This document shows positions 8,232 to 17,519 of a stretch of DNA of 64,000 bases, one piece after another; within the stretch, counting starts at the first letter, position 1, and each line of letters opens with the position of its first letter. Where the stretch lies: contig NZ_FNFB01000004.1 in the NCBI RefSeq assembly GCF_900100395.1, forward strand, positions 248,001 to 312,000. The letters run 5' to 3'. Made by a program: the position numbers and the translations under genes. This stretch comes from Nonomuraea maritima (lineage in GTDB: Bacteria; Actinomycetota; Actinomycetes; Streptosporangiales; Streptosporangiaceae). The notes under the pieces were generated by a model, which did not search any database, had not been told where the DNA came from, and worked only from the letters and a program-made list of their open reading frames with translations.

Positions 8232-10418
8232 ATGGCACCTACCCCCCTCGCCGAGCTGTCCGAGGCCACCCGGTTGCGCTTCCAGATGGGCACGCTGCTG
8301 CCGGCCGCCTACCACCGCGACAAGGAGCGCGACCAGGTCGTGTCGCCGCGGTTCGGGCAGCCCCTGTTCACACCGGCGGCCTGCGCCGACCTGTTCCACG
8401 CGATGGTGCAGGGTCTGCAGCGGCGACGAGGAGCCGATCTGGCCCTGGCGGCCGGGGCGCTGGCGCGGTGTCCCGAGGGGGCGCCGGTCGATCAGCTGGC
8501 CGAGCCGGCGGGCGCACTGGTCAGGTTCGTCCTGGCCGACGAGCGGTCCGTCGACTCGTACGCGCTGCTGGCCGTGGCCGCACTCGCCGGGCTCGACACC
8601 GAGGCGGCCGAGCGGGTCGCCCGAGGGCTCGGGCCGATCGCCGACGCGGAGGTGGAGCTGCTGCTCGGCTGGGGCGCGACGGAGCGGGCGCTGTTCGCCG
8701 AGTTCGTAGCGACCTCCGACGATCGGCTGTTCAGGGGGTTCCCGCCCCTGCCGGACGCCATCGAGAGGATCGGCGACGCTCCGGCGTACGTCGCGTTCGC
8801 GCGGACGACCTTGGAGGCCGTCCACGCGCGGCTGGCCGACATCCACGCCGGGACGATCCCGTACCGGGCCGACAAGGCCTTCGACCGTAGCGAGAGCGCG
8901 ACCGCCCGCCGGGCCGCGACGGTGGCGCTGCGGCGCGACGAGCCCTGGCTGCCCGAGCTGCTCGGCCCACTGCTGCGCAAGGCGGCGGTGGCCCCCACCC
9001 AGGCGAAGACGCTGCCGTCGCAGGGAATGCTGTTCGCCGTCGCCCACGCGACCGAGGCGTACCCGACGCCCGAGGCGGTCGTCGCACTGCGGACGGCGCG
9101 GGCGGCCACCCGGCACGCCGGGGTGCCCAAGCTGCTCGACCGCATGCTCAAGCGCATCGACGCGGCCCTGGCCAACCGGCTCGAGGTCGCCTACCGGGTG
9201 CCCGACGGGCGGGTGCGCCGGCAGCTGGGCGAGCACACCGCGGTGATCTCGACCGAGGGCGAGGTCGAGCTGTCGTGGTGGCACGGCGACAAGAGGCTGA
9301 AGTCGGTCCCGGCGGCGGTCAAACGCGACCACGGCGACGAGGTCAAACGGCTGCGCGAGCTCGCCAAGCAAGTCAAGCAGCAGCAGGCGACGCTCGTCAG
9401 GGCGCTGGAGGCCGGTTTCGCGAGCGAGGTCCCGCCGCCCTACCGCGCGCTGGCCGGCCAGCCGGTCGCCGACCGGCTGATCTGGGAGTTCGAGGTGTCA
9501 CCCGGGCAGTGGCGGGCCGAGCTCGGGCTGGGTGTGCCCGACGTGCCGGTACGGCTGTGGCATCCGGCCCGCGCCTCGGTCGACGAGGTGCACGCCTGGC
9601 GGGAGACCGTGCACGAAGAAGAGCTGCGCCAGCCGTTCAAGCAGGCGTTCCGCGAGGTCTATCTGCTGACGCCGGCCGAGGAGGCGGCGGGGTTCGACTC
9701 CGCCCGGTTCGCCGGTCACATCGTCGACTATCACCGGCTCTACGCGCTGTTCAAGCAGCGCGGCTGGCAGGCGGGCTACCTGGGGCACTGGGACGGCGGG
9801 TACGACGGTGCGGCCCGGCGGGTCATGGCGGGCGGGCGGTGGCGGGCGTCGTTCTTCCACGATCTCGTCGAAGAGGGATACGCGTCCACCGACCGGGTGC
9901 ACTTCCACCGCAAGACCGACGACGGGTGGCGGCCGGCGCGGCTGGCGGAGGTGCCGCCGCTGGTGTTCAGCGAGGCGATGCGCGACGTCGATCTGTTCGT
10001 GGCGGTCACCTCGGTCGCGACCGACCCCGAGTGGCTCGACCGGGGCGCCGCCGGCCTGCACGGCTACTGGCGCGCAGCGTCGGTCGGGGCGCTGGCGCCG
10101 ACGGCCCAGGTGCGGCGCGACGCGCTGGCGCGGCTGCTGCCCCGCCTGACCGTCGCGGGCCGGTGCACGCTGACCGAGCGCTTCCTCGTGGTCCGCGGCG
10201 ACCTGCGCACCTACAAGATCCACCTGGGGTCAGGCAACATCTTCATGGAGCCCAACGACGCCTACCTGTGCATCGTCGCGGGGCCCGCCCACCGCAGCCA
10301 GGTCTTCTTACCCTTCGAGGAGGACGGCATGCTGTCGGTCATCCTGTCGAAGGTGTTCCTGCTCGCCGCCGACGGCGCGATCACCGACCCGACCATCACC
10401 CGGCAGATTCAAGGGTGA
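8232..10418 (+). CDS. DUF4132 domain-containing protein
   Basis: A 728-residue cytoplasmic protein with the C-terminal DUF4132 domain, recognised from HRLYALFKQRGW, the LGHWDGGYDGAAR stretch and the terminal GSGNIFMEPNDAYLCIV segment. The N-terminal half is helical and repeat-like (HEAT-like by appearance). No biochemical function is established for the family; MolR-like proteins were once linked to molybdate regulation. The ATG at 8232 follows the short divergent promoter shared with the crotonase gene. A TTA codon at 10308-10310 is rare at this GC content. The 3' end overlaps the convergent acyl-CoA dehydrogenase gene by 23 bp. Confidence 0.75.
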   Translation: MAPTPLAELSEATRLRFQMGTLLPAAYHRDKERDQVVSPRFGQPLFTPAACADLFHAMVQGLQRRRGADLALAAGALARCPEGAPVDQLAEPAGALVRFVLADERSVDSYALLAVAALAGLDTEAAERVARGLGPIADAEVELLLGWGATERALFAEFVATSDDRLFRGFPPLPDAIERIGDAPAYVAFARTTLEAVHARLADIHAGTIPYRADKAFDRSESATARRAATVALRRDEPWLPELLGPLLRKAAVAPTQAKTLPSQGMLFAVAHATEAYPTPEAVVALRTARAATRHAGVPKLLDRMLKRIDAALANRLEVAYRVPDGRVRRQLGEHTAVISTEGEVELSWWHGDKRLKSVPAAVKRDHGDEVKRLRELAKQVKQQQATLVRALEAGFASEVPPPYRALAGQPVADRLIWEFEVSPGQWRAELGLGVPDVPVRLWHPARASVDEVHAWRETVHEEELRQPFKQAFREVYLLTPAEEAAGFDSARFAGHIVDYHRLYALFKQRGWQAGYLGHWDGGYDGAARRVMAGGRWRASFFHDLVEEGYASTDRVHFHRKTDDGWRPARLAEVPPLVFSEAMRDVDLFVAVTSVATDPEWLDRGAAGLHGYWRAASVGALAPTAQVRRDALARLLPRLTVAGRCTLTERFLVVRGDLRTYKIHLGSGNIFMEPNDAYLCIVAGPAHRSQVFLPFEEDGMLSVILSKVFLLAADGAITDPTITRQIQG

Positions 10419-12105
10419 CCGCGCCGGCGAGCAGGTCGTCGAAGCGGTCGAGCTCCTCGGCCGGGCGGTCGATGCCGCGCAGCGGGCCCGGGTCGGAGAG
10501 GTGGGCGGCGGCGTAGAGCCGGGCCACGAGGGCCTTGCGGTCGGAGCCGAGCTCACGCTGCTCCCAGCCGGCCTGCTCCAGCAGCAGCGCGGCCGCGTAC
10601 ACGTCGGCCATGAGCTGGGCCAGCGGATACAACCGGGCCTCGGCCACCGTGTGGTCGAGCGCGGCCCAGGCGGTGACGGCCTTGCGCAGGTCGTCGATCC
10701 GGCCGCGGACGAGGTCGGCGGTGGCGTCGTCGCCGGCCGGCGCCTGGCCGGCGGCGGCCGTGAGGCGGTCGAGGAACGGCTCGTGGGCGTTCTCCCGCAG
10801 CATGGCGCGCCGCACGTCGAGGCAGAGGATGTGGTCGCCGCCCTCCCAGACGGGGTTGACCTGGGCGTCGCGCAGCAGCCTGGCCACCGGCCACTGTTCG
10901 ATGTAGCCGTTGCCGCCGTGCACCTCGATCGCGTCGCTGGCCGCGGTCACCCCGAGCCGGGCGGCGCGCAGCTTGACCAGCGCGGGCGCGAGCCGGAGCC
11001 GGGGGCCGACGTGCCCGTCGAACACCAGCGCCTGGGCGGCCTCGACCTCGACGATCAGCTCGGCCAGTTTGCGGCGCATGAGCGGCTGCTCGATGAGCGG
11101 GCGGCCGAACGCCTCGCGGGCCCGGGCGTAGCAGATCGACTCGACCAGCGCCCGCCTGGCGACGCCGAGCCCCATCATGGCCACGCCCAGCCGCGAGCCG
11201 TTGGTGAGCTTCATCATCGTGCCGAGCCCGGAGCCGGAGCCCTGCCCGGCGAGCAGGAACGCCTCGGCGCCGGTGAACTCGACCTCGGCCGAGGCGACCG
11301 ACCTGGTGCCGAGCTTGTCCTTCAGCCGCCGGATGCGCACGCCGTTGCGGCTGCCGTCGCGTCGCTCCCACAGCACGAGGAACGGCGCCACGGCCCCTTC
11401 CGGCAACCGGGCCAGCACCACGAAGGCCGAGCCGTTGGCGTTGGAGGCGAACCACTTGAACCCGGTCAGCCGCCAGGCGTCCCCGTCGGGCTCGGCCGCG
11501 GTCTCGAGCGCGGCCAGGTCGGAGCCGCCGGTCCGCTCGGTGAACATCTGAGCGGCTTCGCCGGAGTAATAGCCGTTCGCGAAGATCTCCCTGACCCGGT
11601 CGCGTACGTCCTCGGGGGCGTACTTCTCGGCGAGGGAGACCACCATGTCGCCGCCCGTGCCGAGCGCGCAGCCCATGCCGATGTCGGCCTGGTCGAGCAG
11701 GTACGTCCAGGCAGCGCTGAGCGCGGACGGGTCGGCTCCGTGGGCGCGGGCCTCCTCCGCGAACGAGGGGGCGGTGAAGTTGTCCGTCATGAGGGCCGCG
11801 CGGGCGGTCTCGAACGAGGGCGGCATGACGACCTGGCTGATGTCGCGGCCCCACTTGTCGTACTTCTCCAGGCGGGGCGGGTTGCGGTCGGTCTCCTCGG
11901 CGCACTCGGCGACGAGGCCGCCCATGAGGTCGCCCAGCCGGTCGAGGCGCGGCTCGGCCCAGGCGTACCCGGCGCCGAGGTGGCGCCGCATGAGCAGGCG
12001 CAGCGTCGGGTCGCAGCGCCACCAGTTGCGCCCGGCGGCGCCCTGGTAGCGCTCGGTGGCGTAGCGGTCGCTGCGGTCGAACGGTTCGATGAGGTACCGG
12101 CCCAT
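10396..12105 (-). CDS. Acyl-CoA dehydrogenase, AidB-like
   Basis: A 569-residue flavoprotein of the acyl-CoA dehydrogenase superfamily, longer than the roughly 390-residue classical enzymes and like the AidB/long-form group. Seen: the FAD/substrate loop MFTERTGGSDL, KWFASNANG, and the C-terminal GGNGYIEQWPVARLLRDAQV segment with the YIE motif typical of AidB-like members. It probably oxidises an acyl-CoA or serves a protective role like AidB; which one cannot be told. The ATG at 12105 starts at the edge of a short divergent promoter shared with a PaaX-type repressor, suggesting local control by an acyl-CoA or aryl-CoA signal. Confidence 0.82.
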   Translation of the reverse strand: MGRYLIEPFDRSDRYATERYQGAAGRNWWRCDPTLRLLMRRHLGAGYAWAEPRLDRLGDLMGGLVAECAEETDRNPPRLEKYDKWGRDISQVVMPPSFETARAALMTDNFTAPSFAEEARAHGADPSALSAAWTYLLDQADIGMGCALGTGGDMVVSLAEKYAPEDVRDRVREIFANGYYSGEAAQMFTERTGGSDLAALETAAEPDGDAWRLTGFKWFASNANGSAFVVLARLPEGAVAPFLVLWERRDGSRNGVRIRRLKDKLGTRSVASAEVEFTGAEAFLLAGQGSGSGLGTMMKLTNGSRLGVAMMGLGVARRALVESICYARAREAFGRPLIEQPLMRRKLAELIVEVEAAQALVFDGHVGPRLRLAPALVKLRAARLGVTAASDAIEVHGGNGYIEQWPVARLLRDAQVNPVWEGGDHILCLDVRRAMLRENAHEPFLDRLTAAAGQAPAGDDATADLVRGRIDDLRKAVTAWAALDHTVAEARLYPLAQLMADVYAAALLLEQAGWEQRELGSDRKALVARLYAAAHLSDPGPLRGIDRPAEELDRFDDLLAGAVTLESAG

Positions 12106-12129
12106 ACTCGCGAGTGTTACATATACTCG
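12106..12129. promoter_or_regulatory. Putative operator between acyl-CoA dehydrogenase and PaaX-type gene
   Basis: The 31-bp gap between the divergent starts holds the palindrome ACTCGCGAGT (12106-12115) and a further inverted ACTCG at 12125-12129, so CGAGT and ACTCG half-sites recur around the AT-rich GTTACATAT. The gap is too short for two independent promoters, so one repressor site could control both genes, perhaps with leaderless transcripts. The role is inferred. Confidence 0.5.
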
Positions 12130-12136
12130 ACACGCG

Positions 12137-12856
12137 ATGGAAGAGCGTAATGGTTCGTTGAGTGCGCGGTCGGCGGTGCTGAGCGCGCTGCTCGGCAGCC
12201 ACCCGCCGCGGCTGCCGGCCCGCCGTCTCGTCCGTATCGGCGCCCTGTTCGGCATCGCCGAGGGCACCGTACGGGTGGCGTTGTCGCGCATGGTCGCCGC
12301 CGGCGACCTGCTGCAGGAGCAGGGCGAGTACACGCTGTCGCAGCGGCTCGTCGAGCGCCAGGCCCGCCAGGACGAGAGCCGTTCCCCGCACACCAGGCCC
12401 TGGGACGGCACGTGGGAGGTGGCGGTGGTCACCGCAGAGCGGCGCGCGCCAGCCGACCGGGCGGCGTTCCGGCACACGATGACCGCACTGCGGATGGCCG
12501 AACTGCGCGAGGGCACGTGGCTGCGGCCGGCCAACCTGGTGCGGGCGTGGCCGGAGACCGTCACGGCGCAGTGCACGCGCATCGACGGCCGCCCGCACGA
12601 CGACCCCACACCGCTGCTGTGGGACCTCGACGGCTGGGCGGCCGAGGCGCGCAGGCTGGAGCGGGCGCTCGACCGGGCGGCGGGGCTCGCCGAGGGGTTC
12701 CTCGTCTCGGCGGCGGTGCTCCGCCACCTGCTGGCCGACCCGCTGCTGCCGGAGGAATTGCTGCCGTCCGGCTGGCCGGGCGCGGAGCTGCGCGCCCGCT
12801 ACGACTCCTTCGACCGCCGCTACCGCGAGGTGCTGCAGGAACACCTCGACGGCTGA
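12137..12856 (+). CDS. PaaX-family transcriptional repressor
   Basis: A 239-residue regulator with the PaaX layout: an N-terminal winged HTH (ARRLVRIGALFGIAEGTVRVALSRMVAAGDL, about residues 30-60), a central PaaX-like domain opening with WDGTWEVAVV, and a C-terminal helical domain. PaaX proteins repress phenylacetate or related CoA-dependent catabolism and are released by the CoA thioester. Next to an acyl-CoA dehydrogenase it plausibly controls that gene. The ATG at 12137 is preferred over 12089 because the upstream extension lies inside the divergent gene and promoter. Confidence 0.82.
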   Translation: MEERNGSLSARSAVLSALLGSHPPRLPARRLVRIGALFGIAEGTVRVALSRMVAAGDLLQEQGEYTLSQRLVERQARQDESRSPHTRPWDGTWEVAVVTAERRAPADRAAFRHTMTALRMAELREGTWLRPANLVRAWPETVTAQCTRIDGRPHDDPTPLLWDLDGWAAEARRLERALDRAAGLAEGFLVSAAVLRHLLADPLLPEELLPSGWPGAELRARYDSFDRRYREVLQEHLDG

Positions 12857-12875
12857 GATCGGTGCCGCGATCGAT

Positions 12876-13904
12876 TCAGAACGGCACCGCGAAGATCGCC
12901 CGCTTGTTGCGGAACTCGGTGACGCTCCACAGCCTGCCGTCCTGCACGGTGAGGTCTTCTGGCCCGATCGGGTACGGCCGGGTGTCGAGCGTGCCGTCCT
13001 CGTACACGAGGAGCTTGCCGTTGGCGGTGGAGCCGGCGCCCTGGCTCAGGTACCACCTGCCGTCGCGGGAGACGGCGCCCTGGATCCGGGGGTGTCCCAG
13101 CACGTAGGCGTCGTTGGGTTCGCCGCCCGCGAGGTCGAGGTCCCAGCGCGCCACCCAGCCCTCGGGATCGGTGTCGCGGAACTCGCCCGTCACCAGCTGG
13201 GGTGTCTCGGTGCTGCGGTCGATCGAGACGAACGAGAACCGCGGCCCCGGCTGCGCCACCCGCCAGAAGTCGGTCTGGGGGATCACGTAGCGGTAGCCGA
13301 AGGCGTGGAACTTCCCGTCGTGGCGGCCGACCCGCGTGCCGTCGCCGAGGTCGTCCTGGGCGGTGCGCAGGTCGAGGATGCCCGCGAGGTCGAAGACGCG
13401 CAGGCCCCTGACGGTGTCGGCGACGTGCAGCAGGCCGCCGTGCAGGGCGATGCCTCCGGCGTGGATGTCGATCGGCCGGTAGGAGCCGTCGAGGTCGGCG
13501 AGCACCAGCAGCGCGTGGCGGTACTTCAGTGTCCCCGGGTCGAGGAACGTGACCCGGATGCCGCGCTCGCCCGCCTCCGGCTTGAAGTACCAGCTCACCA
13601 GGAAGGCCGGCGCCGGCAGCGCCCCTGAGTCGTCGCTGCCGGTGAGGCCCTGCGGGTACCAGTCGGTCGTGCCCTGGTCTCCGTCGTCGAAGGCGTACCA
13701 GGGGGACGGCTCGGGGCGCATGTCGCCGATCGCCCCGGTGCCCGCCGTCGTTCCCGCCGTCCTGTTGGCCTGCGCGAGGACGGTCTCGACCGGCACGCTG
13801 CCGATCTCGCCCGCCAGCTTGGCCGCCGCTTCCGCCAGGTCGCCCGTCGCTCGCCCCAGGACAAAAGGCGTGGTTTCCGTAGGAACCATCCCCGATGCCG
13901 CCAT
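12876..13904 (-). CDS. Conserved-looking protein of unknown function, probable beta-propeller
   Basis: I do not recognise a named family. The protein (342 residues from the chosen start) is rich in short beta-strand/turn stretches with repeated W, G and D spacing (IALHGGLLHVADTVRGLRVF, DGRWYLSQGAG, VQDGRLWSVTEF). This suggests a beta-propeller or a secreted-protein-like fold, but no signal peptide or lipobox is visible. The ATG at 13904 is chosen because AAGGGTGAGG lies just upstream; ATGs at 13928 and 13934 are alternatives without a clear ribosome site. It lies in the same direction as the upstream GCS2 gene with a 73-bp gap. Confidence 0.6.
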   Translation of the reverse strand: MAASGMVPTETTPFVLGRATGDLAEAAAKLAGEIGSVPVETVLAQANRTAGTTAGTGAIGDMRPEPSPWYAFDDGDQGTTDWYPQGLTGSDDSGALPAPAFLVSWYFKPEAGERGIRVTFLDPGTLKYRHALLVLADLDGSYRPIDIHAGGIALHGGLLHVADTVRGLRVFDLAGILDLRTAQDDLGDGTRVGRHDGKFHAFGYRYVIPQTDFWRVAQPGPRFSFVSIDRSTETPQLVTGEFRDTDPEGWVARWDLDLAGGEPNDAYVLGHPRIQGAVSRDGRWYLSQGAGSTANGKLLVYEDGTLDTRPYPIGPEDLTVQDGRLWSVTEFRNKRAIFAVPF

Positions 13905-13977
13905 ATTCGCCTCACCCTTCCCGCTCATGGCCATTCTGACGAAAAGAGCGGGCCAGGACGGCGTAAAACGACGCACT

Positions 13978-15375
13978 TCACGGCCACAGATGCACCGGCA
14001 TCCCGGACAGCGCCAGCTCGCGGTAGCGCCTGACCATCCGGCGGCGGTCGCCACGGAAGCGCTCCAGCGCCTCCCGCTGCCACACCGACCCGGTACGCCG
14101 CAGCCTCGTCCGCTGCTCGACGACGTCGAGGGAGCGGTCGGCGTCGGTCGGCGTCACCCCGGCGCGCAGCAGCCCCTCCCGCGCCTCAGGCAGCAGCCGC
14201 AGCACCAGGTCGGTGGCCTTGAACTCGCCCTCCTCGCCCGGCCAGGACAGCGTGGCGTCCAGCCCGTTCATGGCCGCCCGGTAGAAGTTCTGGTACGCCT
14301 CGGCGAACCGGTAACCGGTCAGGTCGCGTTCCGCCTGCGACAGCGTCAGCCCGAGCAGGAAGGCGGTGTTGGCGGTCATGTCCGCGCACGAGGGCCCGGC
14401 GGGCAGCGCCCGCATCTCGACGCGCAGGTGGCCGCCGTCCGCGGGGTCGTAGACGGGCCGGTTCCACTGCCAGATCGTGCCCTGGTGCAGCCGCAGCTCG
14501 GGCACGTCGTGGTGGCCGGCGCCGTCGGTCAGGTCGGGCAGGATCGGGTCGTAGTCGCGTACATACCGCTCGAACAGCTCGTACGCGCCCTCCCGCACCC
14601 AGTCGGAGCCGAAGGTGACGCGTCCGTCCCTGCGCTCGCCGCGCTGCACGTCGCGGTCGTCGGCGGCCTCCTCCATCAGCGCGATCCTGGTCTCCTCCCA
14701 CAGCTGCCTGCCCAGGAAGAACGGCGAGTTGCCGCACACCGCCAGCACCGGCCCGACGGCCAGCTGGGCGGCGTTGAACAGCCGCGCGAAGCGTTCCGGC
14801 GGCGTACGTATGTGCACCTGCCATGAGGTGTTGGCGCTCTCCAAAATGACGTCCTCGACCGACAGCTCCAGATCGTCGATCTTCACGAGGAACGGCTCAA
14901 GCCGCAGCCGCCTGATGCCCCTGCTCATCGCCCGGTAACGGTTCTGGTCGCTCATCGCGCCCAGCGTGAAGTCCTCGGTGTCGAGCGTGGGCAGGATGCC
15001 GATGGGCACCGCTCCCCCGCGCTCCACGATGCCGTCCACCTTGGTCAGGGTCTCCTGCACCTCCGCGCCCAGCTTCGCGAACGGCGAACCGGCCAGCGGT
15101 ATCGGGGTGAGGTTGACCTCGATGTTGTACCGGCCCAGCTCCAGCACCACACGGTGATCGTCCAAGGCGTCCTTGACCTGGCTGTTGCGGGGAAGGGGGC
15201 GGCCCTCCTCGTCGATCAGGAACAGCTCCAGCTCGGCCCCGACCGTGGCCGGCCCCTGGCCGAAGCCGGGGGTGTCGAGCAGCTCGCGCAGCGTGCCGAG
15301 CTGCTCCTCCAGTCGCTCACCGAAGCGGACGTACTCCGCCTCGGTGAAACGCTCCTTATCCAGATCGCGTCCCAT
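13978..15375 (-). CDS. Glutamate-cysteine ligase family (GCS2) carboxylate-amine ligase
   Basis: A 465-residue ATP-dependent ligase of the glutamate-cysteine ligase 2 family. Seen: the N-terminal VGAELELFLID motif, which supplies metal-binding acidic residues, the central SANTSWQVHIRTP and NSPFFLGR segments, and the HLRVEMRALPAGPS region. Such enzymes join a gamma-carboxyl or similar acid to an amine, for example in gamma-glutamylcysteine or ergothioneine synthesis; the true substrates here are not known. The start is the ATG at 15375 behind a G-rich ribosome site (AGAGGGGGG); a GTG one codon earlier is possible. It is divergent from the alcohol dehydrogenase gene. Confidence 0.78.
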   Translation of the reverse strand: MGRDLDKERFTEAEYVRFGERLEEQLGTLRELLDTPGFGQGPATVGAELELFLIDEEGRPLPRNSQVKDALDDHRVVLELGRYNIEVNLTPIPLAGSPFAKLGAEVQETLTKVDGIVERGGAVPIGILPTLDTEDFTLGAMSDQNRYRAMSRGIRRLRLEPFLVKIDDLELSVEDVILESANTSWQVHIRTPPERFARLFNAAQLAVGPVLAVCGNSPFFLGRQLWEETRIALMEEAADDRDVQRGERRDGRVTFGSDWVREGAYELFERYVRDYDPILPDLTDGAGHHDVPELRLHQGTIWQWNRPVYDPADGGHLRVEMRALPAGPSCADMTANTAFLLGLTLSQAERDLTGYRFAEAYQNFYRAAMNGLDATLSWPGEEGEFKATDLVLRLLPEAREGLLRAGVTPTDADRSLDVVEQRTRLRRTGSVWQREALERFRGDRRRMVRRYRELALSGMPVHLWP

Positions 15376-15474
15376 CACCCCCCTCTGTCCGCTTCTTCAG
15401 GTTTGACACCTCGGGCGCGAGGGCTTCCCGCCCGTACTTGCGCGACCTGCGGGAACTGGTTCTAAGCTCAGGGG

Positions 15475-16506
15475 ATGCGAGCGGTTGCCTTTGACATCTT
15501 CGGTGGAGAGCTCGACGTACGCGAGCTGCCCGACCCGTCGCCCGCGCCTCACGGGGCGGTGATCAGAGTCGAGGCGACGGGGCTGTGCCGGTCCGACTGG
15601 CACGGCTGGCAGGGGCACGATCCCGACATCTCGGTCCTGCCTCACGTACCTGGCCACGAGCTGGCCGGCATCGTGGAGGCGGTCGGGTCCGACGTGCGCG
15701 GCTGGCGGCCGGGGGCGCGCGTGACGGTCCCGTTCGTCTGCGCGTGCGGCTCCTGCGCGTCCTGCGCCACGGGCGATCACCAGATCTGCGAGCGGCAGAC
15801 CCAGCCGGGCTTCACCCACTGGGGCTCCTTCGCCGAGTACGTCGCCATCGACCACGCCGACGTCAACCTCATCCCGGTGCCCGAGGACATGGCCTTCGCC
15901 ACCGCGGCGGGCCTCGGCTGCCGCTTCGCCACCGCGTTCCGCGCCGTGGTGCAGGTCGGAGAGGTAAGCCCCGGTGAGTGGGTGGCCGTCCACGGGTGCG
16001 GCGGCGTGGGGCTGTCGGCCGTGATGATCGCGACGGCGGCCGGGGCTCGCGTGGTGGCCGTCGACATCAGCGGCGACGCCCTGCACCTGGCCGAGATGGC
16101 CGGCGCCACCCACTTCGTCAACGGTTCTGACGGCGACGCCGCCGCCCAGGTCAGAGAGCTGACCAGGGGCGGCGCCCACGTGTCGATCGACGCCCTCGGC
16201 AGCCCCCAGACGTGCGCGGCCTCCGTCGAGAGCCTGCGCCGCCGGGGCCGCCACGTCCAGGTGGGGCTCCTGCCGGGCGGGCCGACGCCGGTGCCGATGG
16301 GGCCCGTGATCGCGTACGAGCTGAAGCTGCTCGGCAGCCACGGCATGGCCGCGCACTCGTACGCGCCGATGCTCGAGATGATCAGGAGCGGCATCCTGCA
16401 CCCCGACCAGCTCGTGACCCGCACCATCGGCCTGGCGGACGCCGGGAAGGCGCTGGCCGCGATCGGTTCCGTCCCGGGTGTCACGATGATCGATCCGCAG
16501 TCCTGA
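15475..16506 (+). CDS. Zinc-dependent alcohol dehydrogenase family protein
   Basis: A 343-residue medium-chain dehydrogenase/reductase. Catalytic-zinc ligands are visible at Cys38 (LCRSDWHG) and His61-Glu62 (GHE). The structural-zinc cysteines lie at 91, 94, 97 and 105 in [15 protein letters not shown]. The Rossmann motif [11 protein letters not shown] follows. It would oxidise an alcohol or reduce an aldehyde with NAD(P); the substrate is unknown. The downstream aldo/keto reductase (gap 32 bp, same strand) may be co-transcribed, giving two carbonyl/alcohol redox enzymes together. Confidence 0.87.
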   Translation: MRAVAFDIFGGELDVRELPDPSPAPHGAVIRVEATGLCRSDWHGWQGHDPDISVLPHVPGHELAGIVEAVGSDVRGWRPGARVTVPFVCACGSCASCATGDHQICERQTQPGFTHWGSFAEYVAIDHADVNLIPVPEDMAFATAAGLGCRFATAFRAVVQVGEVSPGEWVAVHGCGGVGLSAVMIATAAGARVVAVDISGDALHLAEMAGATHFVNGSDGDAAAQVRELTRGGAHVSIDALGSPQTCAASVESLRRRGRHVQVGLLPGGPTPVPMGPVIAYELKLLGSHGMAAHSYAPMLEMIRSGILHPDQLVTRTIGLADAGKALAAIGSVPGVTMIDPQS

Positions 16507-16538
16507 GGGCCGCCCCGCTTGTCCGAAATCGGAGTCAT

Positions 16539-17519
16539 ATGGTGATTTCTATGGATTACATGCGACTGGGTAACACGGGCTTGAAGGTCTCGCGGGTGTG
16601 CCTCGGCATGATGAGCTACGGCGACCCGTCCCGGCAGCAGTGGGCGCTGCCGCAGGAGGAGGCCGAGCCCATCGTCCGCAGGGCGGCCGACGCGGGCGTC
16701 ACCTTCTTCGACACCGCCGACGTCTACAGCCAGGGCGCGAGCGAGGTCGTGACCGGCAACCTGCTGCGGGCGATCTTCCCGCGGCGCGACGACTACGTGC
16801 TGGCGACGAAGGTCTTCTCCCCGATGGGCTCGGGCCAGAACGACCGCGGCCTGTCGCGCAAGCACATCCACGCCGCCATCGACGACTCGCTCCGGCGGCT
16901 CGGCACCGACTACGTCGACCTCTACCAGATCCACCGCTGGGATCCCGAGACGCCCATCGAGGAGACGATGGAGGCGCTGCACGACGTGGTCAAGGCCGGC
17001 AAGGCCCGCTACATCGGCGCGTCCAGCATGTGGGCGTGGCAGTTCGCCAAGGCCCAGCACACGGCCGAGATCAACGGCTGGACGAGGTTCGTGTCCATGC
17101 AGAACCACTACAACCTCCTTTACCGAGAGGAGGAGCGGGAGATGCTGCCGCTCTGCGCCGACCAGGGCGTGGGCGTGATCCCGTGGAGCCCGCTCGCGCG
17201 GGGCGTCCTCGCCCGCGCGGGCTCGTCCGCCACGACCGCCCGCACCGGCTCCGACCCGCGGATCACCTTCCTGTACGACCCGGAGAACGACAAGGCGGTG
17301 CTCGACCGGGTGGCCCAGGTGGCCCGTGACCGAGACCTGCCCGCCGCCCAGGTGGCGCTGGCCTGGCTGCTGCACCAGCCGGCGATCACCGCGCCGATCG
17401 TCGGGGCGACGAAGAACCAGCACGTCGACGACGCCGTGGCCGCCCTGTCGGTGTCGCTGTCGCCGGATGAGCTGGCCTTCCTCGCCGAGCCGTACCGGCC
17501 GCGCGCGGTGCGCTTCTAG
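16539..17519 (+). CDS. Aldo/keto reductase
   Basis: A 326-residue (beta/alpha)8 NADPH-dependent reductase. Seen: FFDTADVYSQGASE (catalytic Asp and Tyr), LATKVF (catalytic Lys), YQIHRWD (catalytic His), and the C-terminal PIVGATKNQH cofactor-phosphate region. It belongs to the voltage-gated potassium-channel beta/YajO-like branch by its RLGTDYVDLYQIHRWD stretch. The ATG at 16539 follows GGAG; an in-frame ATG at 16551 is also possible. It may be co-transcribed with the zinc dehydrogenase. It is not obviously part of the NRPS operon, which begins 482 bp downstream. Confidence 0.87.
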   Translation: MVISMDYMRLGNTGLKVSRVCLGMMSYGDPSRQQWALPQEEAEPIVRRAADAGVTFFDTADVYSQGASEVVTGNLLRAIFPRRDDYVLATKVFSPMGSGQNDRGLSRKHIHAAIDDSLRRLGTDYVDLYQIHRWDPETPIEETMEALHDVVKAGKARYIGASSMWAWQFAKAQHTAEINGWTRFVSMQNHYNLLYREEEREMLPLCADQGVGVIPWSPLARGVLARAGSSATTARTGSDPRITFLYDPENDKAVLDRVAQVARDRDLPAAQVALAWLLHQPAITAPIVGATKNQHVDDAVAALSVSLSPDELAFLAEPYRPRAVRF

